NCBI GenBank assembly: GCA_963785075.1
Contig: CAWATW010000003.1
Location: forward strand, 62,001 to 126,000
From: JAOUGY01 sp963785075
GTDB taxonomy: Bacteria; Actinomycetota; Acidimicrobiia; Spongiisociales; ZC4RG35
DNA: 64,000 bases
Direction of reading: 5' to 3'
The notes under the pieces are model-generated. The model was given only the letters and a program-made list of their open reading frames with translations, did no database searches and was not told the origin of the DNA. Position 1 is the stretch's first letter, and every line of letters starts with the position of its first letter. Positions 10,581 through 18,074 of this stretch are shown piece by piece. The position numbers were made by a program, and so were the translations under genes.

Positions 10581-11533
10581 TGGATGATTTTGTAGAGGTG
10601 CGGGGGAAATCGGTTGACGTCGCCGTTGAGGTGGCGATGAAGGAACTGGGCGCCACCGATAGAGATCGCGTCGATGTGACCGTCGTGCAAGAGCCGGAGA
10701 AGGCGATGTTGGGCCTGTTCGGCGGACGCGATGCGATAGTACGGGTTGCGCTCAAGCCGGATGTCGCAAAGAAGAAGCGCAGGAGGCGGCGGAAGAAGGG
10801 GCGCGATGAGTCCGAATCAGGTGGTTCGAGGGCGGCTGCCGCGAGCGGGGGTAGAGATCGGGGCCAACGCCAGCCCAACACATCCGAAGGAAACGAGGGG
10901 CGTGAGCCGCGGGAGCGTCAGCGACATCCTCAAGGAAATCGGGCACAAGGTGGTTCCGACCGGCGAAACAACCGTCCCAGGCGCGAAGGGGAACGGTCGT
11001 CCGAGCGTTCCGGATCCAGTGGAGAGGAGCGTGAGGTGACGATCGAGGAGCAGATGCCAGTCGTCGAGGAGTTCTTGACGGGTCTTGTGGGCGCGTTCGG
11101 ACTCGAAGGCGCTGTTGATGTCAGCACGGATGGTGATGTCATCGTCGCCAACGTGGCCGGTTCACAAACGGAGGCGATGGTCGGGCCCCGGGGTGCGGTG
11201 ATCGAGTCGATCCATGAACTCACGAAGACCGTGCTCCACCGACGGACCCAGAGTTCGGCCCGTGTTCGGCTGGATGTTGCCGGCTATGCGGAACGACGGA
11301 GGCAGGCGCTTTCGATTTACGCCAATCAGCTGTTGGACCAGGTCTCTGAGGAGGGCGGCGAGGTGATGCTGGAGCCCATGAGCGCAGCAGACCGCAAGGT
11401 GATTCACGACGCTGTCGCCCAGAGGGAGGGCGTCCGTTCCTATTCGGAGGGTCAGGCTCCCCAACGCTACGTCGTGATCTCGGCGGAGACTGCCGCTGTT
11501 GCGGCCGACGAGGGCTCGTCCGAGGAGGAGTAG
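10580..11533 (+). CDS. jag: Jag/KhpB-family RNA-binding protein
   Basis: A 317-residue protein with an N-terminal Jag domain (VEVRGKSVDVAVEVAMKELG), a long Arg/Gly/Glu-rich linker at about 60-150, a KH domain at about 160-230 with VGPRGAVIESI, and a C-terminal R3H domain (AEGQAPQRY-like VRSYSEGQAP). Family members bind RNA and affect cell elongation. ATG 10580 overlaps the yidC stop by one base and follows AGGAGG by five bases. GTG 10577 is a weaker alternative. The strong terminator just downstream ends this operon. Confidence 0.93.
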   Translation: MDDFVEVRGKSVDVAVEVAMKELGATDRDRVDVTVVQEPEKAMLGLFGGRDAIVRVALKPDVAKKKRRRRRKKGRDESESGGSRAAAASGGRDRGQRQPNTSEGNEGREPRERQRHPQGNRAQGGSDRRNNRPRREGERSSERSGSSGEEREVTIEEQMPVVEEFLTGLVGAFGLEGAVDVSTDGDVIVANVAGSQTEAMVGPRGAVIESIHELTKTVLHRRTQSSARVRLDVAGYAERRRQALSIYANQLLDQVSEEGGEVMLEPMSAADRKVIHDAVAQREGVRSYSEGQAPQRYVVISAETAAVAADEGSSEEE

Positions 11534-11556
11534 TCTTCGGCTCGACGATCGAAGGA

Positions 11557-11588
11557 GGGGGCCGGTGCGGTTGCACCGGCCCCCTTTT
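11557..11588 (+). terminator. Strong intrinsic terminator after jag
   Basis: A perfect 12-bp stem, GGGGGCCGGTGC (11557-11568) with GCACCGGCCCCC (11573-11584), closes a GGTT loop and is followed by TTTT. It starts 23 bp after the jag stop and separates that operon from rsmG-parAB. Confidence 0.9.
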
Positions 11589-11604
11589 GGTTTCACGTGA
11601 AACC
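11589..11604. promoter_or_regulatory. parS site 1
   Basis: GGTTTCACGTGAAACC is a perfect 16-bp palindrome differing from the consensus parS only in the outermost pairs. It lies immediately after the jag terminator and 1.4 kb from parB. ParB binds and spreads from such sites. Confidence 0.93.
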
Positions 11605-11615
11605 CCGTGCTCTCG

Positions 11616-11631
11616 TGTTTCACGTGAAACA
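11616..11631. promoter_or_regulatory. parS site 2
   Basis: TGTTTCACGTGAAACA is the exact consensus parS palindrome, 11 bp after site 1 and only 6 bp before the rsmG ATG. ParB bound here could affect rsmG-parAB transcription. Confidence 0.96.
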
Positions 11632-11637
11632 TCTAAC

Positions 11638-12249
11638 ATGCCGACCGTGCATCAGCCCGCGATCTTGAAGGCCGCCGAATGGGTGGGTCTCGAGCTGGAT
11701 GGAGAACAGTTGGGCCTGCTGGAGCGCTTCGAGCTTTGGCTGAAGGATGAGGCCGCAAGGGTCGGGGGTGTTGGGCCCGCCGAAGGCTCGATCCTCGGCT
11801 GGCGGCATGTCGCGGATTCCTTGCTGTTTGCGTATCGATGGGCCAGGGATCCTCCCGATCGGGTACTCGACATTGGATCTGGCGTGGGCTTGCCGGCCAT
11901 CCCCTTGGCGATAGCGCTTCCCCAGGTGGAGGTGTTGTCACTGGATCGGTCGGCACGTCGGATCCGACTGCAGCGTCGGGCCGCCCGGATCCTGGGGCTC
12001 GACAACCTCGTACCGGTGGAGAGCGACGCCGGGGCGGCTCGAGGAGACTACGCCGTTGTAGTGAGCCGTGCGGCGCTCCCGCCGCAGGAGCTGAAGCCTC
12101 ACCTGCAGCGACTGACGGCGCCGGGGGGAATTGCTGTCGTGGGCGGCTCGCACATCACGGCCCCGATGGAGGCAGGTTTCGAAACGGTGGCGATTCCGCC
12201 GGAGGTCCTTGACCACTCCGTGTGGATTCTTATCATGGCCCGGCCGTGA
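11638..12249 (+). CDS. rsmG: 16S rRNA (guanine-N7) methyltransferase RsmG
   Basis: RsmG (GidB) methylates G527 of 16S rRNA using S-adenosylmethionine. The 203-residue protein has the SAM-binding motif VLDIGSGVGLPAIPLAI, then SLDRSARRIRLQRRAA and VVSRAALPP. ATG 11638 is the natural start; the longer open frame from TTG 11587 merely translates the two parS sites. No Shine-Dalgarno sequence is visible. parA begins 9 bp after the stop. Confidence 0.95.
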   Translation: MPTVHQPAILKAAEWVGLELDGEQLGLLERFELWLKDEAARVGGVGPAEGSILGWRHVADSLLFAYRWARDPPDRVLDIGSGVGLPAIPLAIALPQVEVLSLDRSARRIRLQRRAARILGLDNLVPVESDAGAARGDYAVVVSRAALPPQELKPHLQRLTAPGGIAVVGGSHITAPMEAGFETVAIPPEVLDHSVWILIMARP

Positions 12250-12258
12250 GGAGGCAAT

Positions 12259-13047
12259 GTGAACTCTCAAGCGATCATCGTGGCTCTGGCCAATCAGAAG
12301 GGGGGCGTCGGGAAGTCGACCACCGCCATCAACCTGGCCGCCGGCCTGGCACTCCGTGGCCGGCGCGTATTGATGGTGGACCTCGACCCGCAGGGGAACG
12401 CCACGTCGGGCATGGGAATCGATCGGACATCGATCGGGCACTCGATATATGACGTTCTTTTGAAGGAGACGCCGATAGAAGACGCCGTCGAACCGTCGGC
12501 TGTTCGGGACCTCTTCGTCGTGCCGGCCACCATCGATCTGGCCGGCGCCGAGATCGAGCTGGTGAGCGTGTTTTCCCGTGAGCAGAGATTGAAGATGGCG
12601 CTCAGTCGCATCGTCGACGACTACGACACCATCCTGATCGACTGCCCGCCATCGCTCGGCCTCCTCACGGTCAATGCCCTGGCCGCCGCCCAGGAGGTGC
12701 TCATACCGATCCAGTGCGAGTACTACGCGCTGGAGGGACTCTCCCAACTCCTCCGCAATATCGACATGGTCACCTCGAACCTGAACCCGGGGCTCGTGGT
12801 AGGCGGGGTGATACTGACGATGTACGACGCCCGCACTCGGCTCGCCAAGGAGGTGGCCGATCAGGTCAGAGCACACTTCGGCGAGCGAGCGTATCGCACG
12901 ATCGTCCCGCGATCTGTGCGCCTCTCCGAAGCGCCCTCGTTCGGCGAGCCGATCGAGGTGTTCGATCCCATGTCCCGGGGGGCGATCGCCTATAGAAACA
13001 TCGCCCGTGAGTTCGCCGCTCGGCATGGATGGGAGGACACGAGATGA
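12259..13047 (+). CDS. parA: Chromosome-partitioning ATPase ParA (Soj)
   Basis: ParA (262 aa) is the deviant Walker ATPase that works with ParB-parS in chromosome segregation. KGGVGKST at 14-21 has the signature lysine, followed by VDLDPQGNATSG and LIDCPPSLGLLTVNAL. GTG 12259 follows GAGGAGG by a good distance. The reading frame overlaps parB by 4 nt. The pair lies next to two parS sites and near oriC, the classic arrangement. Confidence 0.97.
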   Translation: MNSQAIIVALANQKGGVGKSTTAINLAAGLALRGRRVLMVDLDPQGNATSGMGIDRTSIGHSIYDVLLKETPIEDAVEPSAVRDLFVVPATIDLAGAEIELVSVFSREQRLKMALSRIVDDYDTILIDCPPSLGLLTVNALAAAQEVLIPIQCEYYALEGLSQLLRNIDMVTSNLNPGLVVGGVILTMYDARTRLAKEVADQVRAHFGERAYRTIVPRSVRLSEAPSFGEPIEVFDPMSRGAIAYRNIAREFAARHGWEDTR

Positions 13048-13910
13048 CAGCGCGTCGCGGTGGTCTAGGAAGAGGGTTGGAGGCACTGATCCCCGTCGGG
13101 ACGGGTGAGGCCGTCGCCGGCTTCGCGATGGTCCCCGTGGACGAGGTGGCGACCAATCCTCAGCAACCCCGCTCGAAGTTCGACGAGGAAGCACTGAGCG
13201 GTCTCGCCGAGTCGATCCGCGAGGTGGGCGTTCTTCAGCCGATTTCGGTATCACGGACGGAGGACGGCTCCTACATCCTGATCGCTGGAGAGCGCCGCCT
13301 CCGGGCCGCGCGACGAGCAGGGTTGTCCGAGATCCCGGCGGTGATCCGCACCGTCGACGATCAGTCGTCACTCACCCAAGCACTCGTGGAGAACATCCAA
13401 CGCGAGAACCTCACGCCGCTCGAAGAGGCCGCTGCATTTCAGCAATTGCTCGAGGACTACGGGCTCACGCACGAGGACATCGGGGCACGGGTCGGGAAGA
13501 GCCGCACGACCATCACGAACACGTTGCGCCTGTTGGGTCTGCCGGCTTCCATCCAGGGGATGCTCGAGCGCGGAGAGCTCAGTGCCGGTCACGCACGTGC
13601 GTTGTTGGGGGTCGAAGACCGAAAGTACGCCGAGCACGTGGCCAAACGGGCGGCGGAAGAAGGGTGGAGCGTTCGCCAGGTCGAGGATGCGGCGAGAGTT
13701 CGAAAGGAAGTCGAAGGCGAGGGCGACCGGGCACGACAGGTCCGGGAGGTGCGGCCCGTCGAGATCATCGAGCTAGAGCATCGCCTGACCGAACAGCTCG
13801 GCACCCAGGTCAGGATCCGGTACCGGAACAAGAAGGGGAAGATCGAAATCGGGTTCGGCTCGCTCGACGACCTGGAGCGGCTGTACCGGCATTTCTTCAG
13901 TCGAGCCTGA
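13044..13910 (+). CDS. parB: Chromosome-partitioning protein ParB (Spo0J)
   Basis: ParB (288 aa) binds parS and is a CTP-dependent DNA clamp. It starts TARRGGLGRGLEALIP, typical of chromosomal ParB. It contains the CTP-binding region with AGERRLRAARRAG, VENIQRENLTPLEEA, a central helix-turn-helix (HEDIGARVGKSRTTITNTLRL), and a C-terminal dimerisation domain. ATG 13044 overlaps the parA stop. Its 3' end overlaps the convergent pseudo-amidase gene by 14 bp. Confidence 0.97.
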   Translation: MTARRGGLGRGLEALIPVGTGEAVAGFAMVPVDEVATNPQQPRSKFDEEALSGLAESIREVGVLQPISVSRTEDGSYILIAGERRLRAARRAGLSEIPAVIRTVDDQSSLTQALVENIQRENLTPLEEAAAFQQLLEDYGLTHEDIGARVGKSRTTITNTLRLLGLPASIQGMLERGELSAGHARALLGVEDRKYAEHVAKRAAEEGWSVRQVEDAARVRKEVEGEGDRARQVREVRPVEIIELEHRLTEQLGTQVRIRYRNKKGKIEIGFGSLDDLERLYRHFFSRA

Positions 13911-14877
13911 CGGTCTTGGTCCCGGAATCGCGGAAGAACCGCTCGATTCCATCAACGACTCGTCGCCCGACCGCCTCGTCCAGGTGGGAGAGGTTGACGA
14001 CGATGGCGGGGGAGCGCGTCTCGCGGAGAATGGCAGTGGCGCGTCCCCGGCATTGGATCCCAAGCTCCTCCGCCACGTGGGCCGCCAGGCGTGCTCCCGC
14101 CTCGCTCCGGGACCTGGCGGATTCGAACGAGTAGACACCCTGCTCGTCGTCGGTGCCAAGCTGGAACGAAACGATGATGTCCGCTCCCTGTCGATTTGCC
14201 CGCAGTGCCCGCATTCTCTCAGGCATCTGGACATCCACGGACCTGGAAATAACTGGAAGACCACCCCGTTCTTGAAGGGAAATCGCCGCTGCCGTCGCCG
14301 CGTCCCAAGCGGCTTGAGCCTCCTCCGGCGACTTGGACCCAGGATCGAAGAACACCCGCGTTCCGACCACGGTCGGTCGCAGAGAGCGCAGCCACTCCCG
14401 CTCCCGCACCGTCTCCCTTCCGGTGTCCAGCTGGCCGCGACTGACAAGACGAAGCTCGGTGACGACCTCCGGTCCGGCAACGCCATCCTCTGGAAGCCCG
14501 CGATTGTGCTGGAACTCGACGACCGCCCGCTGTGTGTCCGCTCCGTAGATCCCATCTGGCTTGCCGGCGTCGAAGCCGAGGTTGTTCAGACGGGTCTGGA
14601 GCTCCCCGATGTCGTCGCCTCGAAGCATCGGGCGGCGAAGCACCAGCAGCCGATCACCGAGCCGGTATCCGGCCTCGTAGAGGGCCCGCCACGTGTCTGG
14701 TCCCACGATTCCGTCTGGATTCAACCCTCGTTCCGACTGGAAGCCTCGGACTGCGTCGTCCGTTGCCTTCCCGAACTCACCACGAGCGTCTGAATCACAC
14801 GGATGGCCGAGGGCACTCAGCCGATCCTGGATGTCGCGAACCGGCTCCCCGGCGTCTCCCGCTCGATACAACCGCAT
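13897..14877 (-). CDS. CwlM-like peptidoglycan-binding protein with a degenerate amidase domain
   Basis: A 326-residue protein without a signal peptide. Two peptidoglycan-binding repeats (about 10-70 and 83-145) precede an N-acetylmuramoyl-L-alanine amidase fold (about 170-320). Expected zinc and catalytic positions are changed: DPGSK at 178-182 lacks the His of DPGHG, Gln239 replaces the second His, and Asn295 replaces the catalytic Glu. In Mycobacterium the gene here is cwlM, a cytoplasmic regulator of MurA and lipid II supply rather than a hydrolase. A similar regulatory role is inferred. It lies next to parB and trxA as in mycobacteria. Confidence 0.85.
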   Translation of the reverse strand: MRLYRAGDAGEPVRDIQDRLSALGHPCDSDARGEFGKATDDAVRGFQSERGLNPDGIVGPDTWRALYEAGYRLGDRLLVLRRPMLRGDDIGELQTRLNNLGFDAGKPDGIYGADTQRAVVEFQHNRGLPEDGVAGPEVVTELRLVSRGQLDTGRETVREREWLRSLRPTVVGTRVFFDPGSKSPEEAQAAWDAATAAAISLQERGGLPVISRSVDVQMPERMRALRANRQGADIIVSFQLGTDDEQGVYSFESARSRSEAGARLAAHVAEELGIQCRGRATAILRETRSPAIVVNLSHLDEAVGRRVVDGIERFFRDSGTKTVRLD

Positions 14878-14958
14878 GCCGCCATGCTTGCAGATCCCCG
14901 ACTGGAACGAGTCTGCTCGACCCTCAACGAGCGTGCAGGCAGTCTTGACCTCTGCAGA

Positions 14959-14986
14959 ACGTTGTACGTTCTACGTACGACGACGT
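14959..14986. repeat. 7-bp-periodic ACGT array (A)
   Basis: Four consecutive 7-bp units, each starting ACG, occupy this stretch: ACGTTGT, ACGTTCT, ACGTACG, ACGACGT. It lies between cwlM and trxA, beside a hairpin. The same unit type recurs at 48545, 53037 and 61024. Confidence 0.7.
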
Positions 14987-14999
14987 TCCACGAACGCGA

Positions 15000-15036
15000 G
15001 AAGGCGGCTCGCCTGGGATGCAGACGAACCGCCTTC
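15000..15036 (-). terminator. Hairpin downstream of trxA
   Basis: GAAGGCGG (15000-15007) pairs with CCGCCTTC (15029-15036), with further imperfect pairing inside, 17 bp past the trxA stop. No clear T-run follows. It probably ends the leftward trxB-trxA transcript. Confidence 0.5.
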
Positions 15037-15053
15037 AAGTTGTGGGCGTCTGG

Positions 15054-15380
15054 TCAGCTCAGGTATTCCTGGAGCTCCTGGACGAGCTGATGCTTCGGGC
15101 GGGCTCCGACGATGCGCTTCTTCTCGACCCCGTCCTTGAACAGGATCATGGTCGGGATACTCATGACGTCGAAGCTGGCGGGAGCCTGAGGATTCTCGTC
15201 GATGTTGAGCTTGCCGATCGTGATCTTGTCGGGATGGTCATTGGCGAGTTCCTCGAGCACGGGAGCCACCATCCGGCACGGACCACACCACTCGGCCCAG
15301 AAATCCACCAGGACCGGCCGTTCGCCGGAGATGGTGTCTTGGAAGGTCGCGTCGGTCAGGGTGACGGTGTTGTCTGCCAT
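15054..15380 (-). CDS. trxA: Thioredoxin
   Basis: A 108-residue classic thioredoxin: VLVDFWAEWCGPCRMVAP with active-site Cys32 and Cys35, cis-proline in MSIPTMILF, and a normal C-terminus. It reduces protein disulfides using electrons from thioredoxin reductase, whose gene lies directly upstream on the same strand. The ATG at 15380 follows AAGGAGA. There is no signal peptide, so it is cytoplasmic. Confidence 0.97.
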   Translation of the reverse strand: MADNTVTLTDATFQDTISGERPVLVDFWAEWCGPCRMVAPVLEELANDHPDKITIGKLNIDENPQAPASFDVMSIPTMILFKDGVEKKRIVGARPKHQLVQELQEYLS

Positions 15381-15431
15381 TGCGTGTGTCTCCTTGGATG
15401 TGCCACCGGCCCAACGCCGGAGGCGGTCCGA

Positions 15432-16352
15432 TCATTCCTGGCCCTGAAGGAAATGTTCAGCATCGATTGCAGCTCGACATCCGGTGCCTGCTGCGGTGAT
15501 CGCCTGCCGGTAGACCGAGTCTGCCACATCGCCTGCGGCAAGCACACCGGGGACCGAGGTGTGCGTTCCTGGACCATCGACCACGATGTAGCCCATTTCG
15601 TCGACGTCGAGCTGCCCGGCGAAGATCTCGGTGTTCGGCTTGTGGCCGATCGCCACGAACACCCCATCCACGGGCATCTCACGTGACTCGCCCGTCACCG
15701 TGTCCGTCAAGGTCACCCCGGTGACCTCGTCATCGCCGTGGATCTCCGAAACGGTTGCATTCCACACGACCTCGATCTTCGGATGCTCGAGGGCGCGGGT
15801 CGCCATGATGCGGGACGCGCGGAACTCCTCGCGGCGGTGGACGATCGTGACTTTGCTCGCGAACTTCGTGAGGAAGAGCGCCTCCTCCATCGCCGAGTCT
15901 CCGCCACCCACGACAACGAGTTGCTTGTCACGGAAGAAGAATCCGTCGCACGTGGCACATGCCGAGACGCCACGGCCTGTGAGTCGCTGTTCACCGGGGA
16001 TCCCCAGCCACTTCGCCGTGGCGCCCGTGGCGACGATCACCGTCTTCGCCCGGTACTCATCTGCACCAACCTTGACCAGGAAAGGACTGCGCGTGAGGTC
16101 GACCTCCGTCACGTCGGTGGTGATGAGCCGCGCACCGAAGCGCTCGGCCTGCTTGCGGAACTGGTCCATGAGCTCGGGGCCCATGATGCCGTCGGGGAAC
16201 CCCGGATAGTTCTCCACGTCGGTGGTGATCATCAGCTGACCGCCCGACTGACTCCCTTCGAAGACGAGGGGATTGAGGTCGGCGCGTGCGGCATACAGAG
16301 CGGCGGTGTATCCGGCGGGTCCGCTTCCGATGATGATGAGGTCTTCGGTCAT
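15432..16352 (-). CDS. trxB: Thioredoxin-disulfide reductase
   Basis: A 306-residue flavoprotein that transfers electrons from NADPH to thioredoxin. GSGPAG at 9-14 binds FAD, the redox pair is CATC at 132-135, GGGDSA begins the NADPH-binding domain, and the C-terminus has GVLAAGDV. ATG 16352 has a nearby AGAGGAAA ribosome-binding site; the frame upstream to 16439 is the overlapping 94-aa gene read in another frame. Its start overlaps the stop of that gene by 4 nt, and trxA follows after 51 bp. Confidence 0.97.
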   Translation of the reverse strand: MTEDLIIIGSGPAGYTAALYAARADLNPLVFEGSQSGGQLMITTDVENYPGFPDGIMGPELMDQFRKQAERFGARLITTDVTEVDLTRSPFLVKVGADEYRAKTVIVATGATAKWLGIPGEQRLTGRGVSACATCDGFFFRDKQLVVVGGGDSAMEEALFLTKFASKVTIVHRREEFRASRIMATRALEHPKIEVVWNATVSEIHGDDEVTGVTLTDTVTGESREMPVDGVFVAIGHKPNTEIFAGQLDVDEMGYIVVDGPGTHTSVPGVLAAGDVADSVYRQAITAAGTGCRAAIDAEHFLQGQE

Positions 16353-16633
16353 GTCGTTTCCTCTTTGGGGGTTCGCTTCGCCCAAACCAACACACCGGCG
16401 ACGAGGAATAGTCCCGCCTCCACGGCATAGGCGCCCCACTGTCCCAACGGGATGGCGAGCGCGCTGTGGATGGTCATGAACAGGAACACGACGGCGAACA
16501 GCGCGAACACGACGGTCGGAATCGCGAGCGCGGCAATCGTGATGCCCTTGCGGGCACGGTCGACGGTCATCGACCGGACCTTCACGGCAGTCGATTCGAG
16601 CAGGTCGGCGAAGCGGGTTGCTAGATCCTCCAC
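16349..16633 (-). CDS. Small two-helix membrane protein upstream of trxB
   Basis: A 94-residue protein with two hydrophobic segments, IAALAIPTVVFALFAVVFLF at about 32-52 and a second at about 67-83. A short basic cytoplasmic tail follows. It resembles small holin-like membrane proteins found near trxB in actinobacteria, but I cannot assign a function. GTG 16633 starts 7 nt downstream of TAAACT and has no Shine-Dalgarno sequence, so the mRNA may be leaderless. It is translationally coupled to trxB. Confidence 0.75.
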   Translation of the reverse strand: MEDLATRFADLLESTAVKVRSMTVDRARKGITIAALAIPTVVFALFAVVFLFMTIHSALAIPLGQWGAYAVEAGLFLVAGVLVWAKRTPKEETT

Positions 16634-16640
16634 AGGCCGC

Positions 16641-16668
16641 AGTTTAGTGAAGTCAGAGAGGGCGTCAC
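16641..16668 (-). promoter_or_regulatory. Predicted promoter of the trxB-trxA operon
   Basis: On the minus strand GTGACG (16663-16668), 16 bp and TAAACT (16641-16646) precede the GTG at 16633 by 7 nt. The transcript would be nearly or fully leaderless. Confidence 0.55.
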
Positions 16669-16678
16669 GCCGGCACGG

Positions 16679-17506
16679 TCAGCGGGGAACGCAACCCTCG
16701 ATGGTGAAGGTCTCCGGGCGATAACTCTCGTCGTCTCCACGAACGATGAGCACCTCGATGTCCACGCCTTCGACCGTGGCAGTGATCACCGCATACAGCG
16801 GGTCCTCGACCGAAACAAAGCACGATGGTGTGGGTTTGTCGTTCTCGGCGAACCATTCGGCAGTGAGCCGATCTGGCTGCTCGGTGGCACCGAGGCCGGC
16901 AACCGTTCTCTCCACCATTGCGTCCACCTCGAACTGGGGCGTGTCACCCATGTCCTGATACGACAGGTAGGGCTCGGCAGGATCGGCGGCACCGGCGGCG
17001 GTGGTGTCCGAGGCGGCCTCCTCGGCGACGTCGCCGCCATCGGCCGCGGTGGTTTCGGGGCCCGCCAGCTCCATTCGACTGGAGTATTCGGATCCGGCAG
17101 CGTCGTCGGCTGCTGCCTCCGTTGCGGCTGCGACGGTCGCAGAGGTCGAATCGTCTCCGCCCTGGCCGGATGTAAGGATGCCGGCCACGCCCACCACCGC
17201 CAGGGCTGCCGCCGCCACCGATCCGAGAGCCATCCAGCGTCGGGAGGGCCTGCGTGCGGGCATCTGCACGACCGACGCGCCGCGCTCGACGCCGGCCAGA
17301 ACTCCGGAACGAAGCCTGGAACGCTCGTCATCGGTCATGGTGACAGACGGTGCCGACCTCAGCATGGCGCGCACATCCCGATGGAGTTCGAGCTCCATTC
17401 GGCACTCGGCACACTCCGCCAACTGCTGCTCGATGACGTTGGAATCGCCGTCGAAGTCGCCGTCGGCGAAAGCCGCAATCAGGTCTGTGTCGTGCTGGTC
17501 GTGCAT
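16679..17506 (-). CDS. Anti-sigma factor (membrane, zinc-finger type)
   Basis: A 275-residue protein. The cytoplasmic N-terminus has CAECRMELELH, resembling the cysteine pair of zinc-associated anti-sigma domains. One membrane segment (about 91-112, WMALGSVAAAALAVVGVAGIL) is followed by an Ala/Thr/Glu-rich linker and a folded C-terminal domain with paired cysteines outside the membrane. It lies 22 bp after an ECF sigma gene, and the order sigM, rsmA, trxB, trxA is the mycobacterial one. The N-terminal His of the canonical zinc motif is not obvious. Confidence 0.8.
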   Translation of the reverse strand: MHDQHDTDLIAAFADGDFDGDSNVIEQQLAECAECRMELELHRDVRAMLRSAPSVTMTDDERSRLRSGVLAGVERGASVVQMPARRPSRRWMALGSVAAAALAVVGVAGILTSGQGGDDSTSATVAAATEAAADDAAGSEYSSRMELAGPETTAADGGDVAEEAASDTTAAGAADPAEPYLSYQDMGDTPQFEVDAMVERTVAGLGATEQPDRLTAEWFAENDKPTPSCFVSVEDPLYAVITATVEGVDIEVLIVRGDDESYRPETFTIEGCVPR

Positions 17507-17528
17507 TGTTTCTCGTTGATTCGACGTC

Positions 17529-18074
17529 TCATGACTCTCGTATGTTCCCGAGGACTTCGGCCAACTGTCTTCGTCCTCGGAACACGCGGGACTTCACCGT
17601 CCCGGCAGGGATCTCGAGCACGTGTGATATCTCTTCGATGGGGAGCCCGTGGATGTCCGACAACACCACCGCCGCCCGATAGTCGGGAGAGATCGTGAGA
17701 AGCGCTGCCTCGATGGCAGGGCGCAGCTCGACCGAGGTGAAGTCATCGATCGTGTGAACATCGACAGGATCGTGGTGCTCGGGGAGCGGGTCGGTGCGTC
17801 GACGCTTGGCCTTGCGGAGCAAATCGAAGCAGGTGTTCGTCGCCACCCGGTAGAGCCAGGTGGTGAATGCCGCCTCCGCCCGATACCTGTCGGCCTTGCG
17901 GAACACGGTCAAGAAGGTCTCCTGGGCGGCGTCGAGAGCCGCATCGCGCGAACCCATGATTCGCATGCACACTGCAAAGACCAGATCCTCGTGGCGGCGC
18001 ATGAGCTCGTCGAGCGAGCCGGCATCGCCGGCAGCCACTCGACCGATCAGCTCCACGTCGCTCGGAGTCGTCAC
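17529..18074 (-). CDS. ECF sigma factor, SigM-like by position
   Basis: A 181-residue RNA polymerase sigma factor of the extracytoplasmic-function type. Region 2 is at about 20-90 (LVFAVCMRIMGSRDAALDAAQETFLTVFRKADRYR) and region 4 at about 120-175 (YRAAVVLSDIHGLPIEEISHVLEIPAGTVKSRVFRGR). GTG 18074 overlaps the stop of the pseudokinase gene by 4 nt; the longer open frame upstream is that gene's shadow. The adjacent anti-sigma factor probably holds it inactive. In Mycobacterium the syntenic factor is SigM. Confidence 0.9.
   Translation of the reverse strand: MTTPSDVELIGRVAAGDAGSLDELMRRHEDLVFAVCMRIMGSRDAALDAAQETFLTVFRKADRYRAEAAFTTWLYRVATNTCFDLLRKAKRRRTDPLPEHHDPVDVHTIDDFTSVELRPAIEAALLTISPDYRAAVVLSDIHGLPIEEISHVLEIPAGTVKSRVFRGRRQLAEVLGNIRES

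Noticed and set aside
11587..11637. N-terminal extension of rsmG from a TTG codon
   Set aside because: It only translates the two parS palindromes (repeated VSRET) and the end of the terminator; RsmG starts naturally at ATG 11638.
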